Assembly (NCBI RefSeq): GCF_001649575.2 | Contig: NC_051434.1 | Coordinates: forward strand, 9,931,873 to 9,995,872 | Source: Kryptolebias marmoratus | Taxonomy: Eukaryota > Chordata > Actinopteri > Cyprinodontiformes > Rivulidae | Direction: 5' to 3' | Length of the DNA: 64,000 nt | Part shown: one piece after another, positions 39,232 to 51,080 of the stretch | Numbering within the stretch: position 1 is the stretch's first letter | Layout of the letters: every line of letters begins with the position of its first letter | Position numbers and translations under genes: made by a program | The notes under the pieces: model-generated | What the model was told of the DNA's origin: nothing | Database searches by the model: none | The model's input: only the letters and a program-made list of their open reading frames with translations

Positions 39232-40839
39232 TGCCCTTATAGCCAGGGTTGTCGTAGCGAGGATAACGATCGCTGTGAGATGTCATTCATAGCTGCAAAA
39301 GTTAATGTGTGACAGCAAAAGTACCGAAAGTGGATTGTAGGAGAACAGCTGTGAGTTACGGTAACCTGGGAGTGTGCACCAGCATGTTCTTGCACGAGTC
39401 CTGCTCTCTTGTTCCACCCTGCATGTACTCACAAGTCCTACAGAGGGCTGATTTTAAATCAAAGCCCTGACAAATGTACATACATACTGCTAAACGCTGG
39501 ACTCCTCTCTTTAAACGACATGAGAACATGAGAATCTGTAGTAGGCCATTGTGTGCTTAAAGAGGAGGAGCAGCTTTTTCTCTCTCTCTTTTTTTTTTTT
39601 TCTTTTTCCAGTGTTGGGTTACTCCCTAGAGATGTACCTGCATTCTTTGTTGGAGGTGTGAACAGAATATACTCAGGGACAAAAAAGTACGACGGGTGTG
39701 GCACGTATGAGGAATCAAAACAGGCTGCCTAAATGTGCGTATCTGTATGCTAAATGACTCATGCTGAAATGTCACTGCGCATTGATTTCAGCTAAGCTGT
39801 TTCTCTTTTGACCACTACGGCAAATCTATTTGGAAACGTACGGGACGTCCACTTGAAAAGGTGCACAAAAACAAACAGATTTAAGGCCGTACGCACCTGT
39901 GGTATAAATAAATAACATTTTTATAAGAGGCTCTGAGGTATGTTTAATAAATCATTTACAATCTTTGGAAGAAGCACTCTGGAGATACAAAAGAACCCCA
40001 GAGGTATGAATGTACCTTTTCTTTTTTATATATTTATATTGGAAAGCTTTGGTAAAAGAATAACAAGCTCCTGAGGCATTTAGAAAACTGCTTTTTCTCT
40101 ATTTTTGTCCATTTTTTGAGATGTAATCGAGACAAAAAGGAGGTCGCGCCATCAGAATGTTTTTCAGCTCTTTAGAGTTTCTGCCAAGACAGATGAGGAC
40201 TTTCTTAATGGTAGTGGAGCTCCTGTGCTGTGTGCTGAAAAACAGCCATCACTTTAGATTTCAAGGATACAAAGGAGTCCTGACAGGGTCTGGTTTCATA
40301 GCTGCTCACTGCGCCCCCTGTTGTCCAAAGCTTGTAGTTGCTCCTCTCATCACACTGCATAGGCAGGAATAATACATTATCTGTGTTGAACCTTTAAGCT
40401 GTAAAACTCAACTCAAGCCTCTTCAGAGTATCATAATCTGCGTGTGACGTATAGATACTTCGCCATTGTACCAGCAGCTTTCCAACAAAGAAAGGACGCC
40501 GGCTTAGAGTCGCTTCTTTGAGTGTAATCCTGCAGCGAATGCCTGCTTACCTGTTCTCTGACACACACCTCATCCACTCTGCGACAAGGAAGAAGGAAGG
40601 AAAAATGAGGAGGATTATCATGCAAAGAGACTTTTCTGATCTTAGCTTTAACAGCAGCCAGTTGGAGGTAAAACGTTCCTGCACAGGCTGGTTTGGGGAA
40701 GTAATCATGGAGCGCTTTAATACAATCTGTTGGAAAATCCTGAAACCTACGTGTTCATCATTCATACTGTTGGTTCCTGTTTGTGTTTTTCCATCATCTA
40801 ATTACTTCAGCACACGCTGTTTTAGCCATTTATATATAA
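39232..40839. other. Noncoding sequence, no gene seen
   Basis: A polypyrimidine tract lies at 39580-39608. No exon with paired splice sites and a recognisable product is visible. Confidence 0.6.
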
Positions 40840-41500
40840 AACATTCAGCTCATTCAGGAGGTGGGTGAAGTGACTTTTGGTTTTTGTAACTTTTAAACTT
40901 TTCATAATATTAATTTCTATTTGCAAATATTTTTTTCCTTAGAAATATGTTGAGATATCTCTTCAGTTTGTTTTTAAAGCTGCTTTCAGCATTGGTTATA
41001 CCTAGCCTTTTGCTGCTTTTAGCTTTTAGCTATCATTTTTAGCTTTTTGCTAGCTTTTAGCTTTTTACTAGCCATTTGCTGCTTTTAGTCTGCCTTATGC
41101 TACTACTAGCTTCTAGTTAGCCTTTAGCTTCTTTAGGCTGGTGCTATGGCACTTTTAGCTAGCCTTTTGTTGCTTTTAGCTAGCTTTTGCAAACTTCCAG
41201 CTTTTAGCTAAACTTTTGCTACTTTTAGCTCTTATCTAGCCCTTTGTTACTTTTAGATTTCAGCTATCATTTTTAGTTTTTTATTAGCCATTTGATGCTT
41301 TTAGTCTGCCTAATGCTACTTGTAGCTTCTATCTAGCCGTTTGAGTCTTTCAGCTAGTGTTTTTAAATTTAAGCCAGTGTACTACTTGTAGCTTCTATCT
41401 AGTGTTTTGCTACTTTCAGCTAGTCTTTTGATAATTTCAGCATATAGCTAAAACAGCTGTTTTAACCTGTTGTTTTGCTCCTTTTATCTTTAACAACTCA
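40840..41500 (+). repeat. AGCT-rich degenerate minisatellite element, copy 2 (longest)
   Basis: A lead-in CAGCTCATTCAGGAGGTGGG and TTTTTGTAACTTTTAAACTT is followed from about 40990 to 41460 by some 20-25 units like TTTTGCTGCTTTTAGCTAGC. The leader is shared with copy 3 (GGCTCATTCAGGAGATGGGT at 42987), so this is a dispersed element carrying an internal tandem array, not a chance satellite. Confidence 0.7.
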
Positions 41501-42201
41501 GCATTCACCCTGCATGTTTCCAGTCAGAATTGGCCTCGTAATATAGCATAAATAAGGGAGCATGTGAGTTTATAAAAAGGCACAGGACCAATAATTACGT
41601 TTACATGTTTCCTCTGTGTGAAGAACAATCATTTTGTCTGTGCTCTGGACCTAAAACTCATTATCATACTGCTTCCTTTTGCAGATGAAGCTGCCATATA
41701 ACAGGAACACAAAAATGTTGCTACGCCCTTTGCACTTCCAGCTTAGTGCAAATCACATTTCCGCTGGTGTTTATTTCCACCTTCATCGCATCTCTCCTCA
41801 TGCCAGCTTTTCCTCGCTCGTGGCACCTGAGCTTAACTTCGCCTCGCCGAAACAAAGACGCCTCCCCTCCTCATTCAGACGCAGTTTCTTCCACAGCCAA
41901 CTTTTTCTGGTTTAATAAGCGCTGAACTATCGCCTCGCATATCAGAGCCACTTCCTTACTTCTGAGTGGTCTCCTCAATTATTGATCAGGCTAGGAAAAA
42001 AAAAAGGCTCTCTAACACACTTTTCATCCACACGCAAAACGCCCAAGCATTCACACAAAACAGAGAGTGACATCAGGAGCAGTCTCTACACACAGCCTCC
42101 AACTCCGAGGTCACGGAGGTCATAATACATGAGCTTGAAAGAGGCAGCTTACAAATCTGTAGCACTCGTCTTCCAGCCTGCCTGTTCGCTCTAGAGGACT
42201 G

Positions 42202-42245
<44 letters not shown>

Positions 42246-42949
42246 GTTATTGTAAACTGAAGAAAACGGAGCGATTCTGTAATCCCCAATTTATAATCCA
42301 AGCACCAACCAATCAAGCAGGATCTTTGCAAGACGGCAGCTGATATGCAAAGTTTTTTTAAGCTTTATTTATTCCAGGTTTCAAACATTGCCCTTCTACA
42401 TCGTCGGCATTTTCAAGTGCACGGCAAGGAACAATGAAAGAAACTGAGGAAGACGTTGAACGAAAGATTAGGTCTGAAATGCAAATTGTGTGATTCAGAC
42501 GTTTTTAAAAAAGCCAACTTCATCGGCTCTGTAATCTCCCGCTCCTTCCCTCGATCCGCCACCGAGTTTATCTCGACAAGCGCCGGCGAACACGAGCGTC
42601 CGCCAGCCCGAGTCCTCCAGACGCTTGATTTCAAAAGGGGCCTTTGAAACGTTGAATCCATGATGTTGATGTCTCATCAACCCGCAGCCCCTCTAGATGT
42701 CTGGCAGCGAGAGGCCTGATAACATTGTGCTCACACGGACTCTGAAACAGCATCAATTAATCATCGGCGCAGTGACTCTCGGAGCGTGGAGCCGGAGAGG
42801 AGCTCTCAGCGAGTACAAGCAGTGGGTCTGCCTGATGACAGCGAGGCAGCCGAGCACATGTTCTGTTTATCTCTTACATTCAGACAGTCACACGACTGTT
42901 TCCCTGTTTTGTTGTGGGGTTTTTGCACGTTTTTCTACTTCTGCAATAC
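41501..42949. other. Noncoding sequence between AGCT elements
   Basis: It holds the TG microsatellite at 42207. Several short frames around 42460-42860 lie on both strands in a moderately GC-rich stretch; none is recognisable. Confidence 0.55.
42207..42243 (+). repeat. (TG)18 microsatellite
   Basis: A perfect dinucleotide run of 37 bases. Confidence 0.99.
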
Positions 42950-43520
42950 TTGGAGCCATTTAGCCATTCACTTACCAAAACGTTCGGCTCATTCAGGAGA
43001 TGGGTGCTGTGACTTCTGGTTTTTGTACCTTTTATACTTTAAAATTATTTTATACTATCAAATTATTTTACTTTATTTACAAATATTTTCCCCATAGAAA
43101 TACATTGCAATCTCATCCATTCCTTTAAAAATATTGTTATCTTTGAAATCTGCTTCAGCAAACTTACTCTATATTTGTCTTCTTTTGTCTGCTTCTTTCA
43201 CTTTTTAGCATTTGTAACATTTTGCTACTTTTAGCTACCATTCTGCTAGTTTTAACTAGCATTTAGCTACTTTTAGAAAGCTGAAAGGTTTGATTTTAGC
43301 CTACATTTTGCTACTTCTAGCTAACCTTTTGCTGCTTTCAGCATGTTTTGCAACTTTTTGCTCCAAGCTAGCGTTTTTCAACTTTTGGTTAGCGTGTTTG
43401 TACTTTTAACTTTTAGATATCGTTTTGCTACTTTCAGCTAGCCTTTGAGCTTCTTTGAGCATTTAACTAATGTTCCTGTTACTTTAGCTTTATTTACACA
43501 GTTTCGGCTTCTTCGGCAGA
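42950..43520 (+). repeat. AGCT-rich degenerate minisatellite element, copy 3
   Basis: The leader (GGCTCATTCAGGAGATGGGT, TTCTGGTTTTTGTACC, TTTACAAATATTTTCCCCAT, AAATCTGCTTCAGCAAACTT) precedes units such as TTTTGCTACTTTTAGCTACC and TCTAGCTAACCTTTTGCTGC up to about 43500. Confidence 0.7.
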
Positions 43521-44116
43521 TTTTAGTGCTCAGAATTTAGACGGCAATTTCGCAGAGAGCGGGGATTCTCTAGCTCTTTATCAATTCTGTAACTTTGGTT
43601 TACTGATTTGTTCGAGTCTGGCCAAAATGAGAGTGATGCTGCACATATTTTGCCTCACAACACAGCACAATAAAACACTGTAAAAAGAAAAAAAAAACGA
43701 AGGGTTTCCCCTTTTCCATGTAAACCTCCCCAGATTGCTCTGTATGCGGCTGAACGGTGCATGTCCAGGACTGGGGCAACCAAAGGTTTCATTACAAATT
43801 GACTCGTGACGTTATGCAACTTTAATTTCCTCTTTACAGAGAAGGCAGGACTGCATGAAACACCAAGAAGCAGGATGTGAGCTCTGCCACCGATGTTGTG
43901 AAACACGTTTTCTGAAACGTGGAATAATGGAAACTGAGGGGCTAAAAGCGATGAAGGGCAACTTATCGATTGTTGACATTAAAAAGAGAGACGGCACTAT
44001 GTGGGAAATGGTCGCCTGTAATACAAACACACACAGTCAGAGATTCAATCATTTATTTGTGTATTTTATTTATTTATTTTTTCAGTTACAAAGCTTGTAA
44101 GTGTAAAATGCTTTGG

Positions 44117-44609
44117 TTAAAGCTCAGATGTTTTGAAGTGGGGTTCTGTTGAAAGGTTATGAACAAATAATATCTCACCTGCTGTAGATGGCTCTGGAGC
44201 GACTTCAGTTTGGAGAAACAGAATTTAATTCTGACCAGACTGAAGTACATTCGCTCTTTCCTTAGCTTTACATGGATTATGATATTCCTGCCAGAAGTGC
44301 CCCAGGCTGCAATGGAGGTGCTAAAGCTAACTGCTGCTGCTCCCATCTACGTACATTCATGTGCAATGTAAAACTGACAGCAGTGTGAAAGTTGATCAAA
44401 TATTTTTCTCATGAACAGGACATTTTCGAGATTGGAGTTGTTTTGCAACAGCAGCAATCTGCTTCGGTCTTGGCCTCGCTCAGACTAGCCATTAGCTCGT
44501 CAGTCTGGTCAAAATCAAACTGTTTCTCCAAACTGAGGTCGTTCAAAGAGCCATCTACAACAGGTAAGATATTAACTGTTCGAAACCTTTCCACAAAACC
44601 TCACTTTAA
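44117..44609 (+). mobile_element. TTAA-type MITE, copy C (493 bp), best inverted-repeat pair
   Basis: The left arm (about 44121-44222: TTTTGAAGTGGGGTTCTGTT .. CTCACCTGCTGTAGATGGCT .. CTTCAGTTTGGAGAAACAG) pairs with the right arm (about 44518-44606: CTGTTTCTCCAAACTGAGG .. AGCCATCTACAACAGGTAAG .. CACAAAACCTCACTT). The arms are about 90-100 bp, so a transcript could fold into a long hairpin. The outermost right end (AGATCTGAACTATCCCTTTAA in relatives) seems to be missing here. Confidence 0.8.
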
Positions 44610-46194
44610 GTTCCTTTACGCGCCGCATACGAGTTCTCTTCTGCTGCCGCCCCACATGTGAACGAACCCCGACCCCTGTGCCCAACCTGGGATTATTTTA
44701 GATATCTTTGTCCGTGTGCTTCCTGATGTGACGTACGTATGTCAAACAGACGCAGAGCCAAGCGTGGCGCCGCTCCGACGCCAAAAAAGGCCTGACTGTG
44801 TTTTGTGCCGTGCAACATGTAACCCACCGCGACCTCACGAAACTGGAGATTTGTCTGGACGGTCATTTAAACCATCCAGAGTCCCTGTTTCTGCTGGTTT
44901 TGAGTCATCTGAGGTCAGTTTCAGTTGTGCAACGCAGCACTTATGAGAAAATTATGTACTGAGCGAGTTAAGCAATTCTTTTTTTAAATAGCTTAAAAGT
45001 CAAAGAGAAGAGAGAGGGTGGAGCATATTTCTGTGTGTGGTGCAATATGGCAGCGCTGCTTTCTGTAAACACACACATTAACAGAGTGCAGAATGAGGCT
45101 TCTGCTCTGTCATTGAGTGTTTACTACTTCCTCGTCTCCTCGTCTCCTCCCCCCTCCGTCTGTATGTGGTATAGTACTACATGCTCCAGTTGACAGCTCA
45201 TGCTGAGCCAGCACATTCCACATTATTACTACTTCAGATGTTTGTGGCCCAGGAGCGCTCCGATTGGCTGAGGCGCCTGCGACACAGGCGTTACAGCAAA
45301 CCAATGAGAGGAAGCCGGGTCTGTGCTCCACACTTCCGAACCGACGGACTCCCTCTGCTGGGAGACTGATTCAGACAGACATGATTACAAACGATCAAAA
45401 GAAGACGGCTACGTCTTTATGACTGTGTCATCATGACGGGAGACACTCAAATGAACAAAATAAAATTTCAAAAAAGGGAGTAGATGTGTGTGGTTTCTCC
45501 ACTCAGCTCTGTGCAGAGTTGGAGAGCATCCAAAGGACTGGAATGAGATTCTGCAAAGTATCCGAGGGTGGAGTGTCCTTGTTTAAAAATACCTATGAAA
45601 GGTTAGTTTAGTTAGATGGAAAGCCCAGCTCTTTGTGTTGTGACATCTGCATTTGCATATATGTGACATGTGTTGCCTGTTTAGACTTAAAGGTGATGAA
45701 TTTAGTGAGACCGTTTAAAATTATAAAACAGCACTTATAGAGAAAATAATCAAAATTTCACTGATTATTCTTATTGCAGACTGTTTAAAAGTACAGAGTT
45801 CACTCCTGTAGTTTTCCTGATGTGTTGACATGCACTTCTGAAATGTGGGTCTGCACTCAGTGTAAACAAAACACTCGACCGAACCCGCCAGAAGCTTATC
45901 TGCATACTTTACTCAACAGAGCTGAGTGTAAACGCGTACCAGAGCATTAAAATTTTCAGACTTCTTGATTCTAAACGGCTCTCCAGTAGACGTCCTCGTT
46001 GTTGACCCGCTTTCTGTCACTTCGGCTGTTTCTGTAAGGAAACAAACACACCTGGTAGCTCGCAGCCGCTCACAGATTTTGCTTACGAATTTTTGATTTA
46101 AGGACGCATTGACTGTGAATGAAAGAAATTAATTAGTTTTTTTGACTGGGCTTCATGACATTACAGTGAGTTCCCTTAAAAATCTTTATAGGTG
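44610..46194. other. Noncoding sequence, no gene seen
   Basis: It has balanced composition and only short frames. No repeat is recognised apart from the MITE pieces at either side. Confidence 0.55.
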
Positions 46195-46294
46195 TGGTTC
46201 AAAAGAGAAAGCACTATCTACAACAGGTAAGATATTAACTGTTCATAACCTTTCCTCAGAGCCCCACTTCAAAAGGTCTGAACTATCTCTTCAA
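46195..46294 (+). repeat. TTAA-type MITE fragment, right arm only (copy D)
   Basis: It contains GCACTATCTACAACAGGTAA, GATATTAACTGTTCATAACC and CCCCACTTCAAAAGGTCTGA in the family order, ending AACTATCTCTTCAA. No left arm is found nearby. Confidence 0.75.
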
Positions 46295-46519
46295 GGATGC
46301 TTTTTGATGCTGGGAAATGCTTGAATACATTGAGTCATTTTAATAGAACAAAAGAACGAGGGGGAGTTTGAGCCAACAAAAAGAAGTTTTTCCCTTTCAG
46401 GTTTTATCAAGTTATGTATATTTATGACTGTAGTTTGGATCGGGGGGAAAAAAACATAAATAACGATTTGAATCTCTCTCAGTTTTTGCCTGTGTGTGTG
46501 TGTGTGTGCATGTGTGTGT

Positions 46520-46735
46520 TAGTTAGCAAAATAGCTCATAAAACCAGTGGACAGATCTCAATTCCACTTTCAGGAAGTAACCACTGAAAGCACATTTACA
46601 ACCAATTACCTTTTGGAGCCAACACAGAAAAGGCCAAAACGCTGCCCAGTTTACGCATGTTGAGCTAAAATTTGATGTGGTAGTAGCTGAGAGTCATTCA
46701 CAACACATACTCTAAGTTCCTTGAATTTTTATGGT
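46520..46735 (+). repeat. Degenerate interspersed family, copy at 46.5 kb
   Basis: AGCAAAATAGCTCATAAAAC, CAGTGGACAGATCTCAATTC and GAGCTAAAATTTGATGTGGT followed by AGTAGCTGAGAGTCATTCAC match the family consensus seen at 56.8-60.4 kb. A TG microsatellite (46491-46519) precedes it. Confidence 0.65.
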
Positions 46736-46835
46736 AACAACGTTCCACGTGTGCAAAGTCAACAACATAAATCTGAAGCACTGACTCCATCATGACACAG
46801 TGTGTTTGCCACAGCGAACATGGTGCCTATTAGAG

Positions 46836-46837
<2 letters not shown>

Positions 46838-46877
<40 letters not shown>

Positions 46878-47170
46878 ATGTCTCTCTATCTTTGCAGGGA
46901 CTTTCCATTGACTTCCATTCATTTCTACACATTTCAACTACAGCCTAACCCTGACCCTTACCCTAACCCTAACCATTACCAGTACATAGCTAACCCTAAA
47001 CCAAACCTAAACTCAATTCACACCTTAGTCCTAAACCAAACCCCTAACCCAAAAACATCATTTCTCCTCGTGGGGACCAGGCTTTGGTCCCCTCAAGGAG
47101 CAGTTGGTTCTCACAAGGTAGTATATGTTAGGAAAATTGTCCCCACAATGTGGCCACACACACACACCAT
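46838..47170 (+). repeat. Telomere-like TAACCC interspersed repeat, near-intact copy with CA microsatellites at both ends
   Basis: The order is (CA)18 at 46838-46874, a TCCATTGACTTCCATTCATT block, many CCTAACCC/CCTAAACC units (46942-47055), a GGGACCAGGCTTTGGTCCCC palindrome-like block, and a terminal CA run (47155-47168). It is interspersed, not telomeric: units are degenerate and unique blocks recur in the same order at 33405-35157. Confidence 0.75.
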
Positions 47171-48769
47171 TCTCACACAGAAGAAAAAAAAGGCTCAGAG
47201 GCACTGTACCGCACACCGGAGCGCCACCTGCACACTTCCTGCAGCCGCTGAACACAGAAGAGCATCCAGGGAAAGATCCGGCGGGCGGTTCCCTCAGGAG
47301 AGCCAAGCAGAACAGGAGCTGGACTCGAACCGGACTTCAGAGGACTTCTGAACCCTGTTCTGTAAGGGCAGCGTGTAAATATCTGCCTTCTGGTTCAGTG
47401 TCAGCTGAGTTTCACTTGATTTGACAGGAAGTCATCAATCACACGGGCCGTGTGGATCTGAAGCACTTTAAGTCGAGGAAAAAGGGGGAGGAAAAAGCCC
47501 AAATCTTTAAATAATTCTGGGACACCTCTTATTTGAGCGTGTCCACGCTAAAGTTGTGTATTTCTTTGGGTTTTTACATTTGACAGAACACTTCTGCTGC
47601 TCCCAAGAACAAAAATAATAGTCAACGAGGATTATGTACCTTTAAGATTAGCCGAAAGGTGGAAGGCCATCACCTGCATGTCTGTTTCTGTGGTAGTTTT
47701 CTCGGAGTGGGGCCTGTAACTACAGGAGGAAGAGCCAAGCAGCCTCGCCTGTGTGAACTCTTTGCAGGCAGCAGAGAAAGCTGAGCTGTGCAGCACATCT
47801 CTTGTATAATAACCGAAGGCTTAAGTGAAGCTGGGTGAATTTGAATCGAGTTCTGCGGGGTACTCCATCGCCTCTGGTCCCCAGGCTCAAAGATCAGAGA
47901 GAATTTTCGAGCACGATGTCCCTTTGCCTCTCGCTCTCGCTCCTTCCCAGTTCCAATCCTTTCTTTCCTCTCGGGCTTTTGTCTCTCCCTCCTAATCCGA
48001 GCTTCGCGCACGTTCTGTTGGTTTATTTCTCTCTGCTCTCCGTCTACACTGTGAAATTTGTACTGGAGCCACTCGAGGCATGATTATTGCTGAGCCTCTT
48101 CTCAGCTCCCTGGCACGAGGAAGCGCTCACGACTCTCAGTACTAAAGCTTGCGTGTGAGGGAAGGACAAAACGCCGAAATGGACTTTTGAAGTCGTGCTA
48201 AACGCTTGACAAAATGTTGGGGCCGTTTTACAACACAGAGATCTTTTGCATGTCGTACAGGTGGAAGCAGATCTGGTTTTCCTTAAGAGTCAGATTCTGA
48301 AAGGTTGGCGCCGTGACAGACAGTGAAACAGGAGGACTCCAATCTTAAACCTCCAGAATGGAAACCTTTGTCGTTCCCGTGTATGCTGAAGGGAGAAAAG
48401 CAGCAAGAAACCGGTTCTGATTTCCAACCTGTGTGAAGAACAGTCACTGTTTAATCCTCATCGTGCCGAGGAGCCTCACATCTTCCTACTGGGACTTCAA
48501 CACCAAACACGCCCGCGGCTGATCTCAAACACGGCTCATAAAAGATTCAGCGCTACAGCAACTCGGCACTGAAAAAACTCTTCCTCTGAGAAAAAAAAAA
48601 AGGGTGTAATAACAGTAAAAGTTATTCATTTGTGCAAGCTCTATAGATAAAACCTTTGACTAACTACTTCAGAGCTTTAATTAAACACAAAAGCAGGATT
48701 TTGGCTTAAATAAATGCAAAATGCTAAATCAGCTGTGATCTAAAACTTTATAAAAGGGCATAAATTATG
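47171..48769. other. Noncoding sequence, no gene seen
   Basis: Pyrimidine-rich sequence at 47900-48040 makes long but compositionally biased frames on both strands. No splice-supported exon is seen. Confidence 0.55.
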
Positions 48770-48950
48770 TTAAAGTTTTGAAGATTGGAGTTGATTTAAG
48801 ATTATAGGTATCCACTTTGGTTTCTAGTTGGTGAATCTGGTTAGAGTTAATCCATTTCTCCAAACTGAGGTCGTCCAAAGAGCTATCTACAACAGGTAAG
48901 ACGTTAATTGTTCTAAATTCCACTTTAAAAGATCTGAACTATCCCTTTAC
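48770..48950 (+). repeat. TTAA-type MITE fragment, interior plus right arm (copy E)
   Basis: The interior GAAGATTGGAGTTG .. TTTCTCCAAACTGAGGTCG is followed by AGAGCTATCTACAACAGGTA and AAAAGATCTGAACTATCCCT, the family right end. Confidence 0.75.
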
Positions 48951-50522
48951 AGTGCAGTAAAAAGGTTAATTACTTAACTGAACTCAATAGAAATAATGTA
49001 TTTTTCTAAATCATATTTTTAATCACTAATAAAAGATGAAAGCAGGTTTTTAATCAGTCAATGAAGCAGAAATGATTAGTTTTACTCTTTTATTTCTTTT
49101 TAAATTCAAAGCTGCCAACGATGGAACAAAGAGAACATAACTGTACCAAGTTTACATCATTATAAACTTTTTTTTTTGCACCATACTGTAGTCATTTAAT
49201 AGTTAAAAATCAGTTTGGGTCTCTTCAATCAAATGTGTTTATAATTTTACAGAAAGTGTGTTCTTTAAAAGCGTTTTTTTCTTTTCGGTAAAATGTGCTG
49301 GAGGTCATGAACTGATGAACTGAACTGCAAGAAAGGCTGAGAATTCACAAGAAAGTGTCATGAACGTGAGAATTACAGCTTCACCGACAGACAGCGACAT
49401 CAAGTTTAGCTGTGAAAGCATTAAATAAAGATCATATCCAAAAAACAAAACAAAATTCTCCTAAAAACAGGGAAGTTTGAGTTTCTGTGAGGCTAAATGT
49501 TCGGGGCTGTACTGCCCCCATGTGGTGAAAGTCCGATATTGCAAGACTTGAGAAGCGACGTTATCTCTGAGTATATCAGAATTTAAACAAATAAAGGCAG
49601 AGAGGGAATCAATTATATCATATGTAATACCAGAAGAATCTTCCATTGTGCAGATTTTTTTACATTTGAGAGAAACAACGTTGCCCTGAGTCGCAAAAAC
49701 GGCAAAATATAGAAACAGAATTTTTAAGTTCTGCATATTTAAACCTGACAAGTTTTGTTTCATATCAGAACAATACTTGAAATGATCCACAGGCACACAG
49801 AATAGTTAACATTTGCTCTCTGAGCGGAAATGTGATAAAAAAAAACATGAGGTCAAACATTTACTGACCTGAACAATAAAAGAATAAAGATAAATAATTA
49901 GTTTTAAAGACTATAAATAATTTGTAGTAATTTAGGATGCATATCAAAGGTTATTTGTTGTTCCATCGTGTCTTTAAGTAACTTGTTTTTTTTTTTTTTT
50001 ATAACTGACTAAAACAAATACTTTAATTACCAACATAGTCAACAGGAACAGATTACTCTGGAAAGAAACAAAAGAAGTGATGTGTTTAATTCCACATGCA
50101 GGTCGTTTGGACACTTGTCGATGACGTGAATTTAAACAAAGATCACCTTTCTGAGGATCTCGTTCTGTTCTTCTGTTCTGGCTCACTGAACATCTTGTCA
50201 TTTTTCTCACTTTTTGTCACTTTTTTTCCCTCCTTTGGCTTCTCACGTTTACATTAAAGTCACTGACTGAGCTTTACAATCTGAAAAACCTTAAACCGTA
50301 CATTTGTTAGGAGGAGTCCACGCTCAAAGTAAAACTAAAATAAATCCACCAGGCCTGATTCACAAAAGGTCAAAGATCTAGCTGTTAAACATTTTGCTTT
50401 CAGTAAATGTAAAACAGAAAACCTTTCCTGCAAACTACAATAATTAGAAATAAAATTTGTATTCTTTATAATCAAAAAATGTCGCTGAAAGTACGATTAA
50501 TGTGTCTGTGTTCAGAGTTCCA
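48951..50522. other. AT-rich sequence downstream of fam8a1, possibly distal 3' UTR
   Basis: Candidate minus-strand poly(A) signals are ATTAAA at 50090-50085 and AATAAA at 49094-49089. No other gene is seen. Confidence 0.5.
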
Positions 50523-50935
50523 TCATTTTGTGGCCAGAAAAATGACAAAACCTCCTCCCACGGCAGGAACCGACCAAACTGAACTCCCTCGTCCTGGATG
50601 AAGCGATGGCGTCTCGTCTAGAACCGTCTGAACGCCGCGGCACGTCGATTCGTGCAGAAGCTGGATTGTTTTGCTGACAAATGCGGGCCGCTCTAACGGG
50701 GGAACGCGGCGAATCAACCGTGACGCAACACGGAGGAGCAAACTTTTTCCCCAGCCATGCGGATCAGCCGCCCCCCTCGGGGTTCTCCGCTTTGGGCGGG
50801 AAAACGAATACTCCTCTAAATGTGTGTAGAAACCCTGAAGCTTGCCGTTTAAAACCCAGTCCAGCTTCTGGTCGGCGCAGTCAGGAGGCAGAACGCCGTC
50901 AGAAATAAATACGACTCGGACCTGTTGCACTGCCT
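50523..50935 (-). other. Probable proximal 3' UTR of fam8a1
   Basis: This GC-rich stretch follows the stop codon directly. A 135-codon open frame lies in it (50930-50523), but it begins with GTG, not ATG, and shows no family resemblance. No AATAAA is present on the minus strand close to the stop. The nearest candidates are ATTAAA at 50090-50085 and AATAAA at 49094-49089, so the transcript end is not settled. Confidence 0.45.
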
Positions 50936-51080
50936 CTATCTGCCCCCTCGGCGCTGCACGACTATGGTCCCCGCCACGATGTCGTACACAGTTCTGTTGT
51001 GCTGGAAGAAGAGGAGAGTGACGAAGACTGGGAAGAGGAAGGCAATGGAGAAGTTCTTGTTCAGCGCCCGCACGGTGGAG
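50936..51080 (-). CDS. fam8a1: fam8a1 exon 5 (terminal coding exon)
   Basis: This 145-nt coding part encodes STVRALNKNFSIAFLFPVF, the third membrane segment and the C-terminal FFQHNRTVYDIVAGTIVV, ending QRRGGR before TAG (50938-50936). The acceptor is GTCCGCAG|CT. The C-terminus aligns residue for residue with the recalled human ending (KRNGVR in human). Confidence 0.96.

Noticed and set aside
46942..47055. Internal telomere or chromosome-fusion site
   Set aside because: TAACCC units are degenerate and embedded in a dispersed repeat with unique blocks, and a second copy occurs at 33.4-35.2 kb.
47319..47331. tRNA gene on minus (GGTTCGAGTCC, B-box-like)
   Set aside because: There is no A-box at the expected distance and no cloverleaf can be drawn.
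50523..50930. 135-codon minus frame right after the fam8a1 stop
   Set aside because: It has a GTG start, no family resemblance and lies in the 3' UTR. It does not align with any extension of FAM8A1.
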